64,000 nt of DNA, taken from Siphonodentalium dalli (Eukaryota; Mollusca; Scaphopoda; Gadilida; Siphonodentaliidae). This document shows positions 9,655 through 22,257 of the stretch, in pieces; the stretch's first letter is position 1; each line of letters starts with the position of its first letter. Below the pieces are notes generated by a model. It made no database searches. It worked only from the letters and a program-made list of their open reading frames with translations, and was not told the DNA's origin. The translations under genes and the position numbers were made by a program. The stretch is from assembly GCA_032622095.1 (NCBI GenBank), contig CP136063.1:66417897-66481896 (forward strand), written 5' to 3'.

Positions 9655-12425
9655 GCCGATTGCGGCTGTTCTCGAAAATGGCCCATACCCCATTTTCACC
9701 CCCTCGGGGTGGCACCCCCGGGGGTGATGGGTAGGGGGTCGGCGTGTTTCTATGTGGTATTTGGGGCGGGCCACAAACCCATGCCGTCAAATCGGTCGAA
9801 ATCCTTACCGTTCTCGAAAATGGTCCTTACCCCATTTGTACCCCCTCGGGGTGACACCCCCCGGGGGTGATGGGTGTGGGGTTGGGGTGTTTCTAGGTGG
9901 TATTTGGGGCGGGCCACCACCCATGCCATCAAATCGGTCGAAATCCTTACCGTTCTCGAAAATGGTCCATACCCCATTTTTACCCCCTCGGGGTGGCACC
10001 CCCGGGGTGATGGGTGGGGTTGGTGTTTCTAGGTGGTATTTGGGGCGGGCCACCCACCCATGCCGTCAAATTGGTCGAAATTCTTACCGTTCTCGAAAAT
10101 GGTCCATACCCCATTTTTACCCCCGGGGGTGATGGGTGGGGGGTCGGGGTGTTTCTATGTGGTATTTGGGGCGGGCCACCCACCCATGCCGTCAAATCAT
10201 TCGAAATCCTTACCGTTCTCGAAAATGGTCCATACCCCATTTTCACCCCGGGGGTGATGGGTGGGGTTCGGGTGTTTCTGGGTGGTATTTGGGGCGGGCC
10301 ATCCACCCATACCGTCAAATCGGTCGAAATCCTTACCGTTCTCGAAAATGGTCCGTACCCCATTTTCACCCCCTCGGGGTGGCACCCCGGGGGTGATGGG
10401 TGGGGGTCGGGGTGTTTCTAGGTGGTATTTGGGGCGGGCCACCCACCCATGCCGTCAAATTGGTCGAAATCCTTACCGTTCTCGAAAATGGTCCATACCC
10501 CATTTTCACCACCTCGGGGTGGCACCCCCAGGGGTGATGGGTGGGGGTCGGGGTCTTTCTAGGTGGTATTTCGGGCGGGCCACAAACCCATGCCGTCAAA
10601 TCGGTCGAAATCCTTACCGTTCTCGAAAATGGTCCATACCCCATTTTCACCCCTCGGGGTGGCACCCCCGGCGGTGATGGTGGGGGTCGGGGTGTTTCTA
10701 GGTGGTATTTGTGGCGGGCCACCCACCCATGTCGTCAAATCGGTCGAAATCCTTACCGTTCTCGAAAATGGTCCATACCCCATTTTCACCCCCTCGGGGT
10801 GGCACCCCCCGGGGTGATGGTGGGGGGTGTTTCTATGTGGTATTTGGGACGGGCCACCCACCCATGCCGTCAAATCGGTCGAAATCCTTACCGTTCTCGA
10901 AAATGGTCCATACCACATTTTCACACCCTTGGGGTGGCACCCCTGGGGATGATGGGTGGGGGTCGGGGTGTTTCTATGTGATATTTGGGGCGGGCCACCC
11001 ACCCATGCCGTCTAATCGGTCGAAATCCTTACCGTTCTCGAAAATGGTCCATACCCCATTTTCAGCTCCTCGGGGTGGCACCCCCCGGGGGTGATGGGTG
11101 GGGGTCGGGGTGTTTCTAGGTGGTATTTGGGGCGGGCCACCCTCTCATGCCGTCAAATTGGTCGAAATTCTTACCGTTCTCGAAAATGGTCCATACGCAA
11201 TTTTCACCCCTAGGGTGGCACACCGGGGGTGATGGGTGGGGGGGTCGGGTGTTACTAGGTGATATTTGGGGCGAGCCACCCACCCATGCCGTCAAATCGG
11301 TCGAAATCTTTACCGTTCTCGAAAATTGTCCATACCCCATTTTCACCCCCTCGGGTGATGGGTGGGGGGTCGGGGTGTTTCTAGGTGGTATTTGGGGCGG
11401 GCCACCCACCCATGCCGTCAAATCGTTCGAAATCCTTACCGTTCTCGAAAATGGTCCATACCCCATTTTCACCCCTTCGGGGTGGCACCCCCCCCCCCCG
11501 AGGGTGATGGGTGGGGGTCGGGTTGTTTCTGGGTGGTATTTGGGGCGGGCCACCCACCCATACCGTCAAATCGGTCAAAATCCGTACCGTTCTCGAAAAT
11601 GGTCCGTACCTCATTTTCACCCCCCTCGGGGTGGTACCCCCGGGGGTGATGGGTGGGGGGTCGGGTGTTTCTATGTGGTATTTGGGGCGGGCCACCCACC
11701 CATGCCGTCAAATTGGTCGAAATCCTTACCGTTCTCGAAAATGGTCCATACCCCATGTTCACCCCCTCGGGGTGGCACCCCCAGGGGTGATGGGTGGGGG
11801 GTCGGGTGTTTGTATGTGGTATTTGGGGCGGGCCACCCACCCATGCCGTCAAATCGGTCGAAATCCTTACCGTTCTCGAAAATGGTCCGTACCTCATTTT
11901 CACCCCCTCGGGGTGGCACCCCCGGGGGTGATGGGTGGGGGGTCGGGTGTTTCTAGGTGGTATTTGGGGCGGGCCACCCACCCATGCCGTCAAATTGGTC
12001 GAAATCCTTACCGTTCTCGAAAATGGTCTATACCCAATTTTCACCCCTCGGGGTGGCGCCCCGGGGGTGATGGGTGGGGGTCGGGTGTTACTAGGTGGTA
12101 TTTGGGGCGGGCCACCCACCCATGCCGTCAAATCGGTCGAAATCCTTACCGTTCTCGAAAATGGTCCATACCCCATTTTCACCCCTTCGGATGGCACCCC
12201 TGGGGGTGATGGGTGTGGGTCGGGGTGTTTCTAGGTGGTATTTGGGGCGGGCCACCCACCCATGCCGTCAAATTTGTCGAAATCCTTACCGTTCTCGAAA
12301 ATGTTCCATACTCCATTTTCACCCCCTCGGGGTGGCACCCCCCGGGGAGATGGGTGGGGGGTCGGGTTGTTTCTAGGTGGTATTTGGGGCGGGCCACCCA
12401 CCCATGCCGTCAAATCGGTCGAAAG
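9655..12425. repeat. GC-rich minisatellite, unit about 123-143 bp, about 20 copies
   Basis: Tandem units carry the core AATCGGTCGAAATCCTTACC, then TTCTCGAAAATGGTCCATAC, a self-complementary CCCTCGGGGTGGCACCCC block of variable length, GGGTGATGGGTGGGGG, and TTTGGGGCGGGCCACCCACC. Unit length varies mainly through expansion and loss in the CCTCGGGGTGGCACC block. Open frames on both strands are by-products of the repeat. The G-rich strand has runs that could form G-quadruplexes. Confidence 0.93.
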
Positions 12426-12497
12426 CGACATTTTTGAAAATAAGGAATAGGGAATAAGTTCCAATTGTCATGTTCGTTAGCCAAATTTGCCACTGGC

Positions 12498-13665
12498 ACA
12501 GAACTCGTGTGATGAAATGCAATATTTGGGGTCATGTAACTCAATAAATTACAATCTATATGCTCTGCTTTTCTCGTTACCTTTTTAAGAATACAAGATA
12601 GAACAAATTGTGATGGAATTTCTAAATACATTTGTGAAGAAAATTAAATTATGGCTCCATGAACTCTTAGTCTAGGCTCTTTTCCGAAAATGCTATTTTG
12701 GGGCATTTTTGTAATTTTTTTAAAGGTGTTTGTGCATATTCAGAAAAATTAACGAAAGTTATTATGTAAAAGTATTTTATCTTTCTTCTTATATTAGTTT
12801 TTTGTTGCGAAAATAAGATTTCAATGGTTATACCAATAAATGTCACATTGTCACTGGATTTCACTCATCACTTCGGATTATTTACTCCAAATTTGAATGG
12901 CAGAAACATGAGGAAGGGGAAAGCATATCAACAAAAACTTCAAAATCAGGCATCTTGAAACATACAACTTTATATTATCAGCTTCTGCATGCATTGTTCT
13001 TCCATACGTGATTTAACACTTTCTCTGGTTATATGCATTGACAGAGCTATTATCCGTTTTGTCGTAATTTGGCAGTGAAATGTCAAATTGTCTTTTTGGA
13101 ATTATTTTTAAACAACATGGCAATAACATTCTAAATAAACGTCCAGTAACGTATTAAGCTGTTTAATAAAGCAACAGGAATTTACACAAACTGGAAGAAA
13201 ACAATTTGTGTCTGAAATGGCTGTAATTTGGTAATAATATTGCATTTTATTATTTCCCCTACCCCTATACCAACGTTCAAATTTGGAGTCAGTTTACTGA
13301 AAAATGAGAGAAATCAAGTGATATACGAGGGCGTAACCAATGTAAGGCTTATTTTTCAAAACTAAAGTGTTTTGGGAGGAAAGTTCAAATAATTTTACGC
13401 ACTAAAACACCGTTTGTTTTTTCTCTTTATGCCCAGAAACCTTTTTGAATGAACAAAAATGTCTCAACATGGCATTTTTGGAAACAAGTTTAGACCAAGG
13501 ATTAAAAGGGCCATAAGTTGATTTTCTTAAACAATGGTTTGTTAATATCCTTGCAATTTGTTCAATCTAGTATGCTTAAAAGGTTATAAGAAAAGCAGGG
13601 CATATGGATATCAATTTATTGATTTACATGACCTCATATATTGCATTTCATCACACGAGTTCTGT
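12498..13665. mobile_element. Foldback (long inverted repeat) element, about 1.17 kb
   Basis: The left end ACAGAACTCGTGTGATGAAA matches the reverse complement of the right end at 13646-13665. Outer arms of about 120 bp are clearly alike, and the similarity continues inward with more mismatches (12640-12760 pairs with 13400-13530, and 12870-12910 pairs with 13255-13300). Nearly the whole element is thus one imperfect hairpin. I saw no target duplication and no coding region. Confidence 0.7.
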
Positions 13666-14388
13666 ACAATGGAACACACATTTTGTTTGTGAATATTTTA
13701 TTCTTCTTAACAATAGGTGCACATATTAATCATTTTGTGTGTTTTATCTAGTGAGGAAATTACAAAAACAGGGAAAAAGCTATGTATTTTGCGTGAATTT
13801 TTTTAATAATTAACCATAAAATATTATATTTGGCTCATTCTGCAAATTTTAGGCTCCGAAATAAGATAAATTCGCATTTTTGGTGGCATACAACTTGAAA
13901 AATACTCAATAATCTTGAAATGGTTTTCAGTTCTGGATTCAGGAAAGTGAGGACAACAAAATATGCATGATATTTGTAGGACATGTGAATTTGATTTTGT
14001 TATATGCATCCATGAAAATCCATAAATTGATGATTTGACGAAATTTCCACAAATTTATTTCACGAAATTCACCAATTTCTTTTTTTTCCGATTTTTAGTA
14101 TGTTGTTTATGGAGGGTTTTTGTATTTGTTCGAGCCAAAAAAATTCTGTTGCAAATAGTTCCGGGTTTGGCATTTTTCTCATAGATGCACTCGACTAATC
14201 CGTCCAAACGACGTATTGCGTAGTTCCGCACGCTGAGACGTATGTGAGATACAGCCATTTGAATATACGTGGTGGAAATTGATGTGCTTTATGGGCGTGA
14301 CTTAGAGTTCAAACTCTCTAAGAGCACGGGGTAGGAACTGCTCCGCGAGACAGACACCACTTCTGATCTTGTGTCCAGTTCACTTCCG
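13666..14388. other. Gene-free AT-rich interval
   Basis: No gene or element recognised. Short open frames here have no recognisable motif. Confidence 0.35.
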
Positions 14389-14643
14389 ATGCACTTCAGT
14401 TCACTCGTGATCTGTTTAAGTTGGCTGGCGCTGGCTGGCGCTCAATTCTGTAGATGGAATCAGAAAGGAAAGAGAATATACCGTTTTGTGTTAAATATGA
14501 CTGCCGCACATCCCCATCTGTTCATGAGATTTGATATTTCCAATATTATACGTGAGAAAAACGAATCATTCGATACTGACACGATAATGCAAGGTTTTAT
14601 TAGTCAAAAGTGTGTTGTCTCCCCGCGGACAGTAGATATATGA
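14389..14643 (+). CDS. Hypothetical small secreted protein (84 aa), candidate only
   Basis: The ORF begins at the ATG at 14389. An upstream in-frame GTG at 14371 is not a likely eukaryotic start. The first 18-19 residues look like a secretion signal: a hydrophobic core LVICLSWLALAGA followed by a plausible signal-peptidase site before QFC. The remaining 65 residues contain only two Cys, two N-glycosylation-type sites (NMT, NES) and a basic patch (KGKR). I recognise no family. It could be a single-exon peptide, a first exon, or chance; no polyadenylation signal or splice site was confirmed. Confidence 0.25.
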   Translation: MHFSSLVICLSWLALAGAQFCRWNQKGKRIYRFVLNMTAAHPHLFMRFDISNIIREKNESFDTDTIMQGFISQKCVVSPRTVDI

Positions 14644-15116
14644 CCTTGGAATCATAAGATATTTAGGTTTGAAATTGTGACGAAAAAGCTCCAGTTCACC
14701 GAAGATAAGATCAGTTCACCTCCCGAACATAAGACCCAGTTCTTTGCCGATCAACAATGTCCTGTAGATTCATATTTACACTTCGAGCAGATTCAGATGA
14801 GAGATTCTCAATTTTTGACCACTCCTATAAGGCTATAGTCGAAAGAGCTTATATTGATCTCAATTTGAAATAAATATATATGGGTTATGCAACATGTATG
14901 TTTAAAACCAGTACACCTATATCTGTACGTATAGGGGCGTACGATAGGAGATAATTGATGCAACTTCCTATTGTTTTCAGTTTATACGAAGGACAGGAAA
15001 TGTCAATGCTTTCACTGGAAGACTCCAGGCTGTTGAGGGATATTTCATTTGACTCGATATTCGAGCCACAACTTGACTCGATATCCGAGGCCGAGGCCGA
15101 GGCCGCATGTCGAGAG
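14644..15116. other. Gene-free interval
   Basis: AT-rich sequence with a short GAGGCC tandem (about 15087-15106). No gene seen. Confidence 0.35.
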
Positions 15117-15190
15117 CAGGGACGTGGCTAGAGGGTCTCCGTTGGGGTATCCACCTTGATAATTCCAACTTCACCCCCCCCCCCCAGAAT
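15117..15190 (+). mobile_element. Solo end of a hAT-like element (same family as 25887-26888)
   Basis: CAGGGACGTGGCTAGAGGGT followed by a short GC-rich stretch and a 12-base C run matches, in inverted orientation, the terminus at 26815-26888. The partner end is absent nearby, so this is a truncated copy. Confidence 0.65.
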
Positions 15191-15215
15191 AAGACCAGAG
15201 ACAAGGTTTTGCATA

Positions 15216-15825
15216 CCTTACTCGTATTTAAATTCGCGTAGTACTATTTTTTCGCTCAGTTCTGAATTCGCGCGCTTTAAATTCGCGCAGCTAGCTGCGC
15301 GAATTAAAAACTAAAAAAAAAAAATTCGTAATATTTCCGTGATATTATCGTATATCTTGAAGCTGACGAAAGTTTCGGTTCTTATACACTAAATCTCGAG
15401 TAGCTAAATGTGGGTGGTCATTGCTGTATATAATATACATGTACATACGTGCGGCGGATTTACATTTTGTAGACAATAAACTAGTAACTATATATGCATC
15501 ATTATTTTGTGGCGACCTGGAATATTAGTATTTCTTATACAAAGACTTTTCAACAATGTCTATGCTACCATGATTTGCCGCTTGGTATATTGTGAGCAAT
15601 GGTCTTGATAGCGGTTGGTCGAATATAAATTATACACATACATGTATAGGCATACTGATCTATTCAACCGTTCATAATATATGTAAATTCAGCAAAAAGT
15701 CCCTCTTGTATTTCCTATGGACCTATTAGATTTGGGAGCCGTACTATTTTTCGCTCAGTTTCAAATTCGCGCACCAATGTGTGCGCGAAAAATAGTACTG
15801 CGCGAATTTAAATACGAGTATAAGG
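15216..15825. mobile_element. TIR element (MITE), about 610 bp, with palindromic ends
   Basis: The left end CCTTACTCGTATTTAAATTC and the right end (reverse complement CCTTATACTCGTATTTAAAT) are inverted repeats that continue through CGCG.AGTACTATTTTT for about 40 bp. Subterminal sequence includes a 26-bp perfect palindrome at 15280-15305 (AATTCGCGCAGC and its complement) and further AAATTCGCGCAC motifs at 15764-15790. No coding region. The target duplication is ambiguous. Confidence 0.75.
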
Positions 15826-16805
15826 TAATTACATTCGCACCCCCTTGAACCAAACCAAAACACCAATTGAACCTTCAATCAAAACCAAATATCCCCTTGA
15901 ATCCACTGCGTGGTGTATATGCTCCTCGAATTATCATTCCGCCCGAGCAAAATTCCGATTCTGAGCGGTATATGTTCCGATTCCGTGAAAGCTTTGCTCG
16001 ATTTTCTATGACTATGTTTACAAATTCGTGTACATCGGTGAAGAAGCTTACGGGATGGCCAAGTCCAATGAGAGGACTTCTTCCTAAGGTATTTTACTCT
16101 TCGCTTACTTATTATTGTCCCATATATAGCACGCTGAACCAAATTACAAGGGTTTGCTCACTTAAATCCACACACAAAGAAAAAAAGTATTGCGAACAAA
16201 TGTGAATTTCGAAGCAAAGAAATAAGGTTTTGAAGAACAGATAGCTTATGTGTGTCCGCAAACATCCCATCGTTACTTTAAAAAGACAGTTGATCAAATT
16301 ACGCGATTTTAGCCTGAAATAATGCCTTCAAGGTAACACTACCATACGCTCCGATTCTGTTTTCGGAGTGTTCCGATTCACGACCTGCATATTTTCAGCG
16401 TTCCGATTCCTGACCTGTATAACAGTTTACCGTAATTCAGTTAATTGCATCATTTTCTGGCTCCACGGTCGTTCTATCTTATGGAATTTGTCCAATAACG
16501 ATTTAGCATCTTATACGTCCTGGTGTTGATTTTGATGCGATGTTTTTTTTTTATAATTTGCTACATCTTTAGGTACTTTATTAAAATTGTGACACTTGTT
16601 TCCCCCCCCCCCCCCCCCCCCCCCCACAGACACATGTTTGAAGTAAGCAGCGATGAAATCTGAACAACAGCCAAGTCAACAGCAATGAATCCCCAAGTGA
16701 TAGAAAGGTTCCATCTGTCGCACTGACTTCCATCCTGAATAAAATAAAACAAGGAAGGGATGTTTACATTATTTTGGACAACCTGCATGAGACTGAATAT
16801 TCCAG
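15826..16805. other. Gene-free interval with a 24-base C run
   Basis: It holds a homopolymeric C tract at 16602-16625. An open frame at 15867-16205 starts from a non-ATG codon and has no recognisable motif, so it is not called. Confidence 0.4.
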
Positions 16806-19380
16806 AAGATATGGGTCGACCTCTGCACCCCAGGACTCAACTTCACCCCAGGACTCAACTTCACCCCACTAATTTTCTTTCTTAATGTATCCTCTAATTT
16901 TTTTCGGTTGTTAACAAGAAAAAAGGTGGCCGCAGAGACTCCAGACAAGATGGCGTCCATCGTGACGGCCATTTTTTTTATATGCACCAGGTCTCTTTGA
17001 TCGCCGTTATACTCACGGTAAAGATGATATCACATGCGGTCTTGTTTTTCGCTCGATTCGTTATGCTAATATAAAACCCTTACAAACTAGCCAAAAATCC
17101 GACACCAGATTCCAATATGGCGGCCAAGATGGCTGCCGAAATGTGAAAATATGCTGTTTTTCTGACATGTCACCACCTTTCGTTTGTCTCTGTAGGAAAC
17201 TATTGGCACCTTGGCGTGATGTTATACATTTATCGTATCGAAGAGTCATTGGCGAACACATGCGATCATAATATACATTCGTTGTGGGATATTTTTACCC
17301 AAATCCAAGATGGCGGCCAAAATGGCCACCAGAAATAGAAAAATCACAGATTTTAACATCAGTGATCATTATTGTCATGACAACTCCACACCTGCTTATT
17401 ATGATGAGTTGGGAACACTTAGGCGAAGAACTTTCCTTGTACCATATTCAAATAAAATTTCCCCAAATCCAAAATGGCGCCCACAATTGCGGACAGATTT
17501 TGGAACATCACAGAAATTCCCTCATATTCACATCATTGGGCATTATTGTCGAGACAACTCCACCCATACTTACAATTGAGTCTGAGGTGAAGTAATTACC
17601 TTACATCTCATTCAAGAAATGGTTTTCCAAATCGAAGATGGCGGCCAAAATGGCGACCGAAATTTGAAACACGGCTACATTCCTTTACTTTCTTTAGTTT
17701 CTTACGAGGTGCGATTTGTTTCGCAATTTCTACCCACCATTACATGTTGATATCGAACATTGATATGAAGTATTCATTAGGGTTTGGCAATTGATACTCA
17801 CAGTCAATATGGCGGCCACAACTTGAAAAGCCGAAATTATCACATACTAATTTCAACGTTACAATATCGGTATGTATGGACGAAACTGTACATAAACCAT
17901 CTACTAGTTCAACTTAAACGTATCAAAACGTACAACATAGCTCGTATCCTTCTGGAAAGATGGAAACATACAATTAATATCGCGATTTGGCATTTCGAAA
18001 TCCATTCTCCACTTAGCGCCGATAATGGCCGTAGGCGTATGTGCGCCGAATAGTCATATCAGAACAATTACCTGTTGAAATTTCACATCGCGATTGTGGG
18101 TTTTCATCCTTCAAAAAGGCAACGACTTACGTTGGAACTAATAGTTGGCTTACAGTATGTACCGTTTCGTCTACACAGATCGATATTATGACAAAAAGTT
18201 GAATTAGTTTGTGATAATATCAGCTTCTTTTCAATTTGTGGCCGCCAATTTAGCAGCGATCTTGACTGCGAGTATCAATTGCCAAACCCTAATGAATACT
18301 TCATATCAATACTCCATATCAACATGTAATGGTGGGTAGAAATCTCGAAACAATACGCCTACCGTACGAAAGTAAAGGAATGTAGCCGTGTTTTCAAATT
18401 TCGGTCGCCATTTTGGCCGTCATATTCGATTTGGAAAACCATTTCTTGCATGAGATGCAAGGTAATTACTTCACATCAGTATTTCCAACTCAATTGTAAG
18501 CATGGGTGGAGTTGTCTCGACAATAATGCCCAATGATGTCAATATGGGGGGATTTCGGTGATTTTTTCAAAATCTGTCCGCCATTGTGGGCGCCATTTTG
18601 GATTTGGGGGACATTTATTTAGATATGGTACAAGGACAGTTCTTCGCCTAAGTGTTCCCAACACACAATAGTAAGCAGGTGTGGGGTTGTCATGACAATA
18701 ATGCTCACTGATGTTAAAATCGGCGATGTTTCTATTGCTGTCAGATGGCCATTTTGGCCGCCATCTTGGATTTGGGTAAATATTCATCAACTCAGGTATA
18801 GGAGGAATCCTAGCTCGAGTATCTCCTGCATATATATATGCATGGGTGTTGTTATGCTAGCAATAACATTTATTGATTCAAAACATTACATCGCGTTATT
18901 AGTGTGTATTCGGCTTCGACCTATTATACCGGCATTTGGGAAAACGTGATATCGAACAAAAATATCCCACAATGAATATATATTATGATCCCCTTGTGTT
19001 CGCCAATGACTCTTCTATATGATAAATGTATAACATCACGCCAAGATGCCAATATTTCCCCACAGAGACAAACGAAATGTGGTGACATGTCAGAAAAATA
19101 GCATATTTTCACATTTCGGCGGCCATCTTGGCCACCATATAGGATTCTGGTGTCGGATTTTTGGCTAATTTGTAAGGGTTGTATACTAGCATAACGAATC
19201 GAGTGGAAAACAAGACCGCATGTGATATTATCTTTACTATAACGGCGACCAAAGAGACCTGGTGCATATAAAAAATGGCCGCCACGATGGACGCCATCTT
19301 GTTTGGAGTCTCTGCGGTCACGTTTTTTTTTCTTGTTAACAACCAAAAAATATTAGAGGAGACATTTAGAAAGGAAACTG
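16806..19380. mobile_element. Giant foldback element, deletion derivative of the family at 50964-55692
   Basis: The left arm (16806 to about 18040) and the right arm (about 18050-19380) are inverted copies of each other, so about 2.57 kb forms one imperfect palindrome with almost no loop. The left end carries GTCGACCTCTGCACCCCAGG, like the ends of the 50.9-55.7 kb copy; the right end is cut short by roughly 80 bp. Each arm contains several related modules of about 160 bp built around AAATCCAAGATGGCGGCCAA. Compared with the larger copy, the central 2.1 kb is missing. No coding region is seen. Confidence 0.85.
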
Positions 19381-21088
19381 CATTCATGTAACCAATATAT
19401 TTTATATTATAATTTATATTTATGGCTAATAATATGATCTTGGTGGCTTACCATTTCTGACTATGGTTTTCTTGTTTCCCCTGCTCCAGATTTACCATAG
19501 ACCTACTGGTATATAGCTGTCGCTCAGCACAATTTCAAAGAAAAATGTGCGACTAGTTATTATACTGACGTGGGAAAATTTCCAACCACGAATACTGTTT
19601 ATATCGGGAAAATGAAGACATTGATCGATAACATTGATAATTTTATGAGAATGTACTGCATAAATAGTCTGATTGCATGCCCCTTTAATCATCATGTTGA
19701 AGACAGAAGCTAATGGCCGCTCCATGGAGACGTTTATCGCCAGAAAACTGGAGGTTTCTAGTCGAAATTTGAAGAGTATTGCTCGGGCGACAATAGAACA
19801 TACTCGGGCGACAACTAGTCGGATTCCTTATGTCATTTTGCATTTTTGGTTTGTTAAAAGCGATCTGAAAACGGATTATGTATGCCTAGCAGGTGTGTTT
19901 TCGGGATTGACTTGTTTCCATTCTTTAATTTTGGCGGGTCGGTCTAAATCGGGGTCAACATCATTTAGCGAGCGTTTCGTATTTATAGAAAACGGTATAT
20001 GGTGCCATCTGGCGTATGGTGATCGGTGCGATTTGAAACTTCTCCAAACTACTAGATATGACCATTAGATGTATTTTTGAAAATTTTGATGTGATCGGTT
20101 CATTCTTGTTGGCTACAGTTGTGATCAAAATTTAACACTGAGCCCTATGGAGATTCTAGTACTTTGGATAGATGGCGCCATTTCGCGTATGATGATATGC
20201 GCGTACTGATATTCCTAAAAAATATGAAACACAGACGTAGTTTTAAAAGGAATGGATGTGATCAGATGATTCTTGCTGGCTACAGTTGCGATCAAAATTT
20301 AACACTTAACCCTATGGAGAATTTCGTGTTATGCTCAAACGTTGATTGTAATATCAGTCATCACTTATTGGCAATCGTGCGCAAATATATGAAGTTTAAC
20401 ACTCGTGTTTGACACGCTATAACTATCCGTGATTTAATAGTTGCAACATATGATATAGTTATGCCTCAAGATACAGTAATTGGCAAAAGTAAGTGTCGAA
20501 TGGTTTTGTAGTTTCGATAATATGCAGCCTGTTCAATCAAATGAAAATATTCACAACAAGACTGTTCACGATGTGATTACATATTATATCATTGTTTTAT
20601 TTGATACTTGTCTGTATTGTTGTCCACTGACTAGTTTTAAAACCACATCGTTGATCATAACGGGATGTAGTGTCACAAATACACAGGTATAGATGGTAGT
20701 TGTTCGCTGTCATTAACTCAATCGTTGTCATATGAGTCTATCCAACATGCACTGAGAGAATCTGTGTTTTCGCAGGATTTGTGCTACTGATAAACGGACA
20801 TTTCGGTGCAGCTGAGATCTTTACTATAGCGGTATAGGCTTTGCTTTCACGCTTCCCACGCCAGTTACATTTGACCAACTTCAGTGCAGCGACTGAAACC
20901 CAACATTCACCATCAATATTCTGACCACAGTTAATCTCCACCATTCGTGTATAGCTGTGAAAATCAAGTAAATTCGAATTTCCACTAGTAGAGTTTAATG
21001 AGTAAAATAGCTATCAACCATAGATGCATTTTCCTGCATTCCGAGTAGGTGCTTAGTAACCGCTACTAATGAGCTATCGGGTCCGGTG
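19381..21088. repeat. Gene-free interval with a decayed 167-bp tandem repeat
   Basis: GATGTGATCGG at 20088 recurs as GATGTGATCAG at 20255, each followed by matching sequence (GGCTACAGTTG, GATCAAAATTTAACACT, CCCTATGGAG). A third, partial unit lies at about 19985-20087. The rest shows nothing recognisable; open frames are short and motif-free. Confidence 0.55.
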
Positions 21089-21575
21089 GCAAAGTCTCTC
21101 GATCTTATAATGATCAGTGGCCTATGCAGAACATGGCTGCATATATAGTTTTAGACATGCATGTGCCCAACTTTGAACAAAGCCATCACCATGTGATTAG
21201 ACACTGACTAAATTAAGGCAATACCAATAAATGATTAGTACACAATTGTGGTATTTGATTAGCAACCGTTGCTAACCTTAAATAAGACATCTGGTTCACT
21301 TTACTTTGACGACCAGGTATATCTCAAATTTCACATTTGGGTATTAACTGTATCGAGAAACGCAAACGTTGAATTACGACCCTATAAGCTATAATTGCAA
21401 TTTCCAGTGAATTCCTGGTAATTTCCTAGACTAAGTTTCTCGATCTTATAATGATCAATGGCCCATGGGGCACAAACATGTACAGTTTCATATCTGTGTC
21501 ACCATTTGAACATAACCAATACCATCTGATTATAGACACTATCTCATTTACGGGAAAATACCATGGCCGGTTCAA
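21089..21575. repeat. Diverged direct duplication, about 345 bp apart
   Basis: Sequence from 21089 (CTCGATCTTATAATGATC) resembles sequence from 21434, with matching internal blocks (GATTA.AGACACT, then AATACCA). They are two old copies of one repeat. The interval to 22257 holds a 17-base G run at 21940-21956 and no gene. Confidence 0.55.
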
Positions 21576-22257
21576 AGCCAAGTATATTATTGGGGGAGAA
21601 CGATCAATTAAGCCTAAGTCGATGGTTTGTTCACAACAGATGGAGTCATGATACATTATGAAGGACGATGGAAGGGTCCCCTTAACTATGTTCTTCGACA
21701 CAGTACTGTCCCCGCACTGTGTCACTTGTATCTTACTGTGTTGTACTATATAATTTATAAGACCAAGCAAATAATGCACATATATATCTTCTTATAAATA
21801 AATTATCTCTTAGAAAGTGTCCAGAGATGTCTTGCCTATTTATACTGACAATTTATTTTTATTCTTGTGGCAGGGTATTTGAGGGAGAGATTTGTTATGT
21901 TGACTAAGATGTTAATTTAGTATGTGAAGCATGTATCCTGGGGGGGGGGGGGGGGGTATCGAGTGGACGGAGAAAGTGTTTTCTTTATACTCAGATGAAC
22001 ATAATTTAAAATCCCAATTTGGATAAACCCGACCAGGAATTATAGAACAACCAGCTATGTAAGCCCAGCAATATTTAGCAATAAACATGGACATGATAAC
22101 ATTGTTTAACATTTTTAAACAATACCACCCTATCCACATCTATTTGGCTAAACATATCATTGGCATAGATGAGTTGTTGTAGTTGTTACGTTGATGCTGG
22201 TTGGGTTTCTCCAAATTTAATACTAAAACAGAATGTTCCATAAGCTACGGTGCCTGG

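Noticed and set aside
9652-12464. Overlapping Pro/Gly-rich open frames on both strands
   Set aside because: They are by-products of the GC-rich minisatellite and have no domain or start context.
15867-16205. 112-codon open frame
   Set aside because: It starts from a non-ATG codon, has no motif and lies between repeats.
16769-19387. Open frames in the giant foldback arms containing DGVHRGGHF or MAAKMATRN
   Set aside because: They come from the repeated AAGATGGCGGCC modules and occur mirrored on both strands, so they are not genes.
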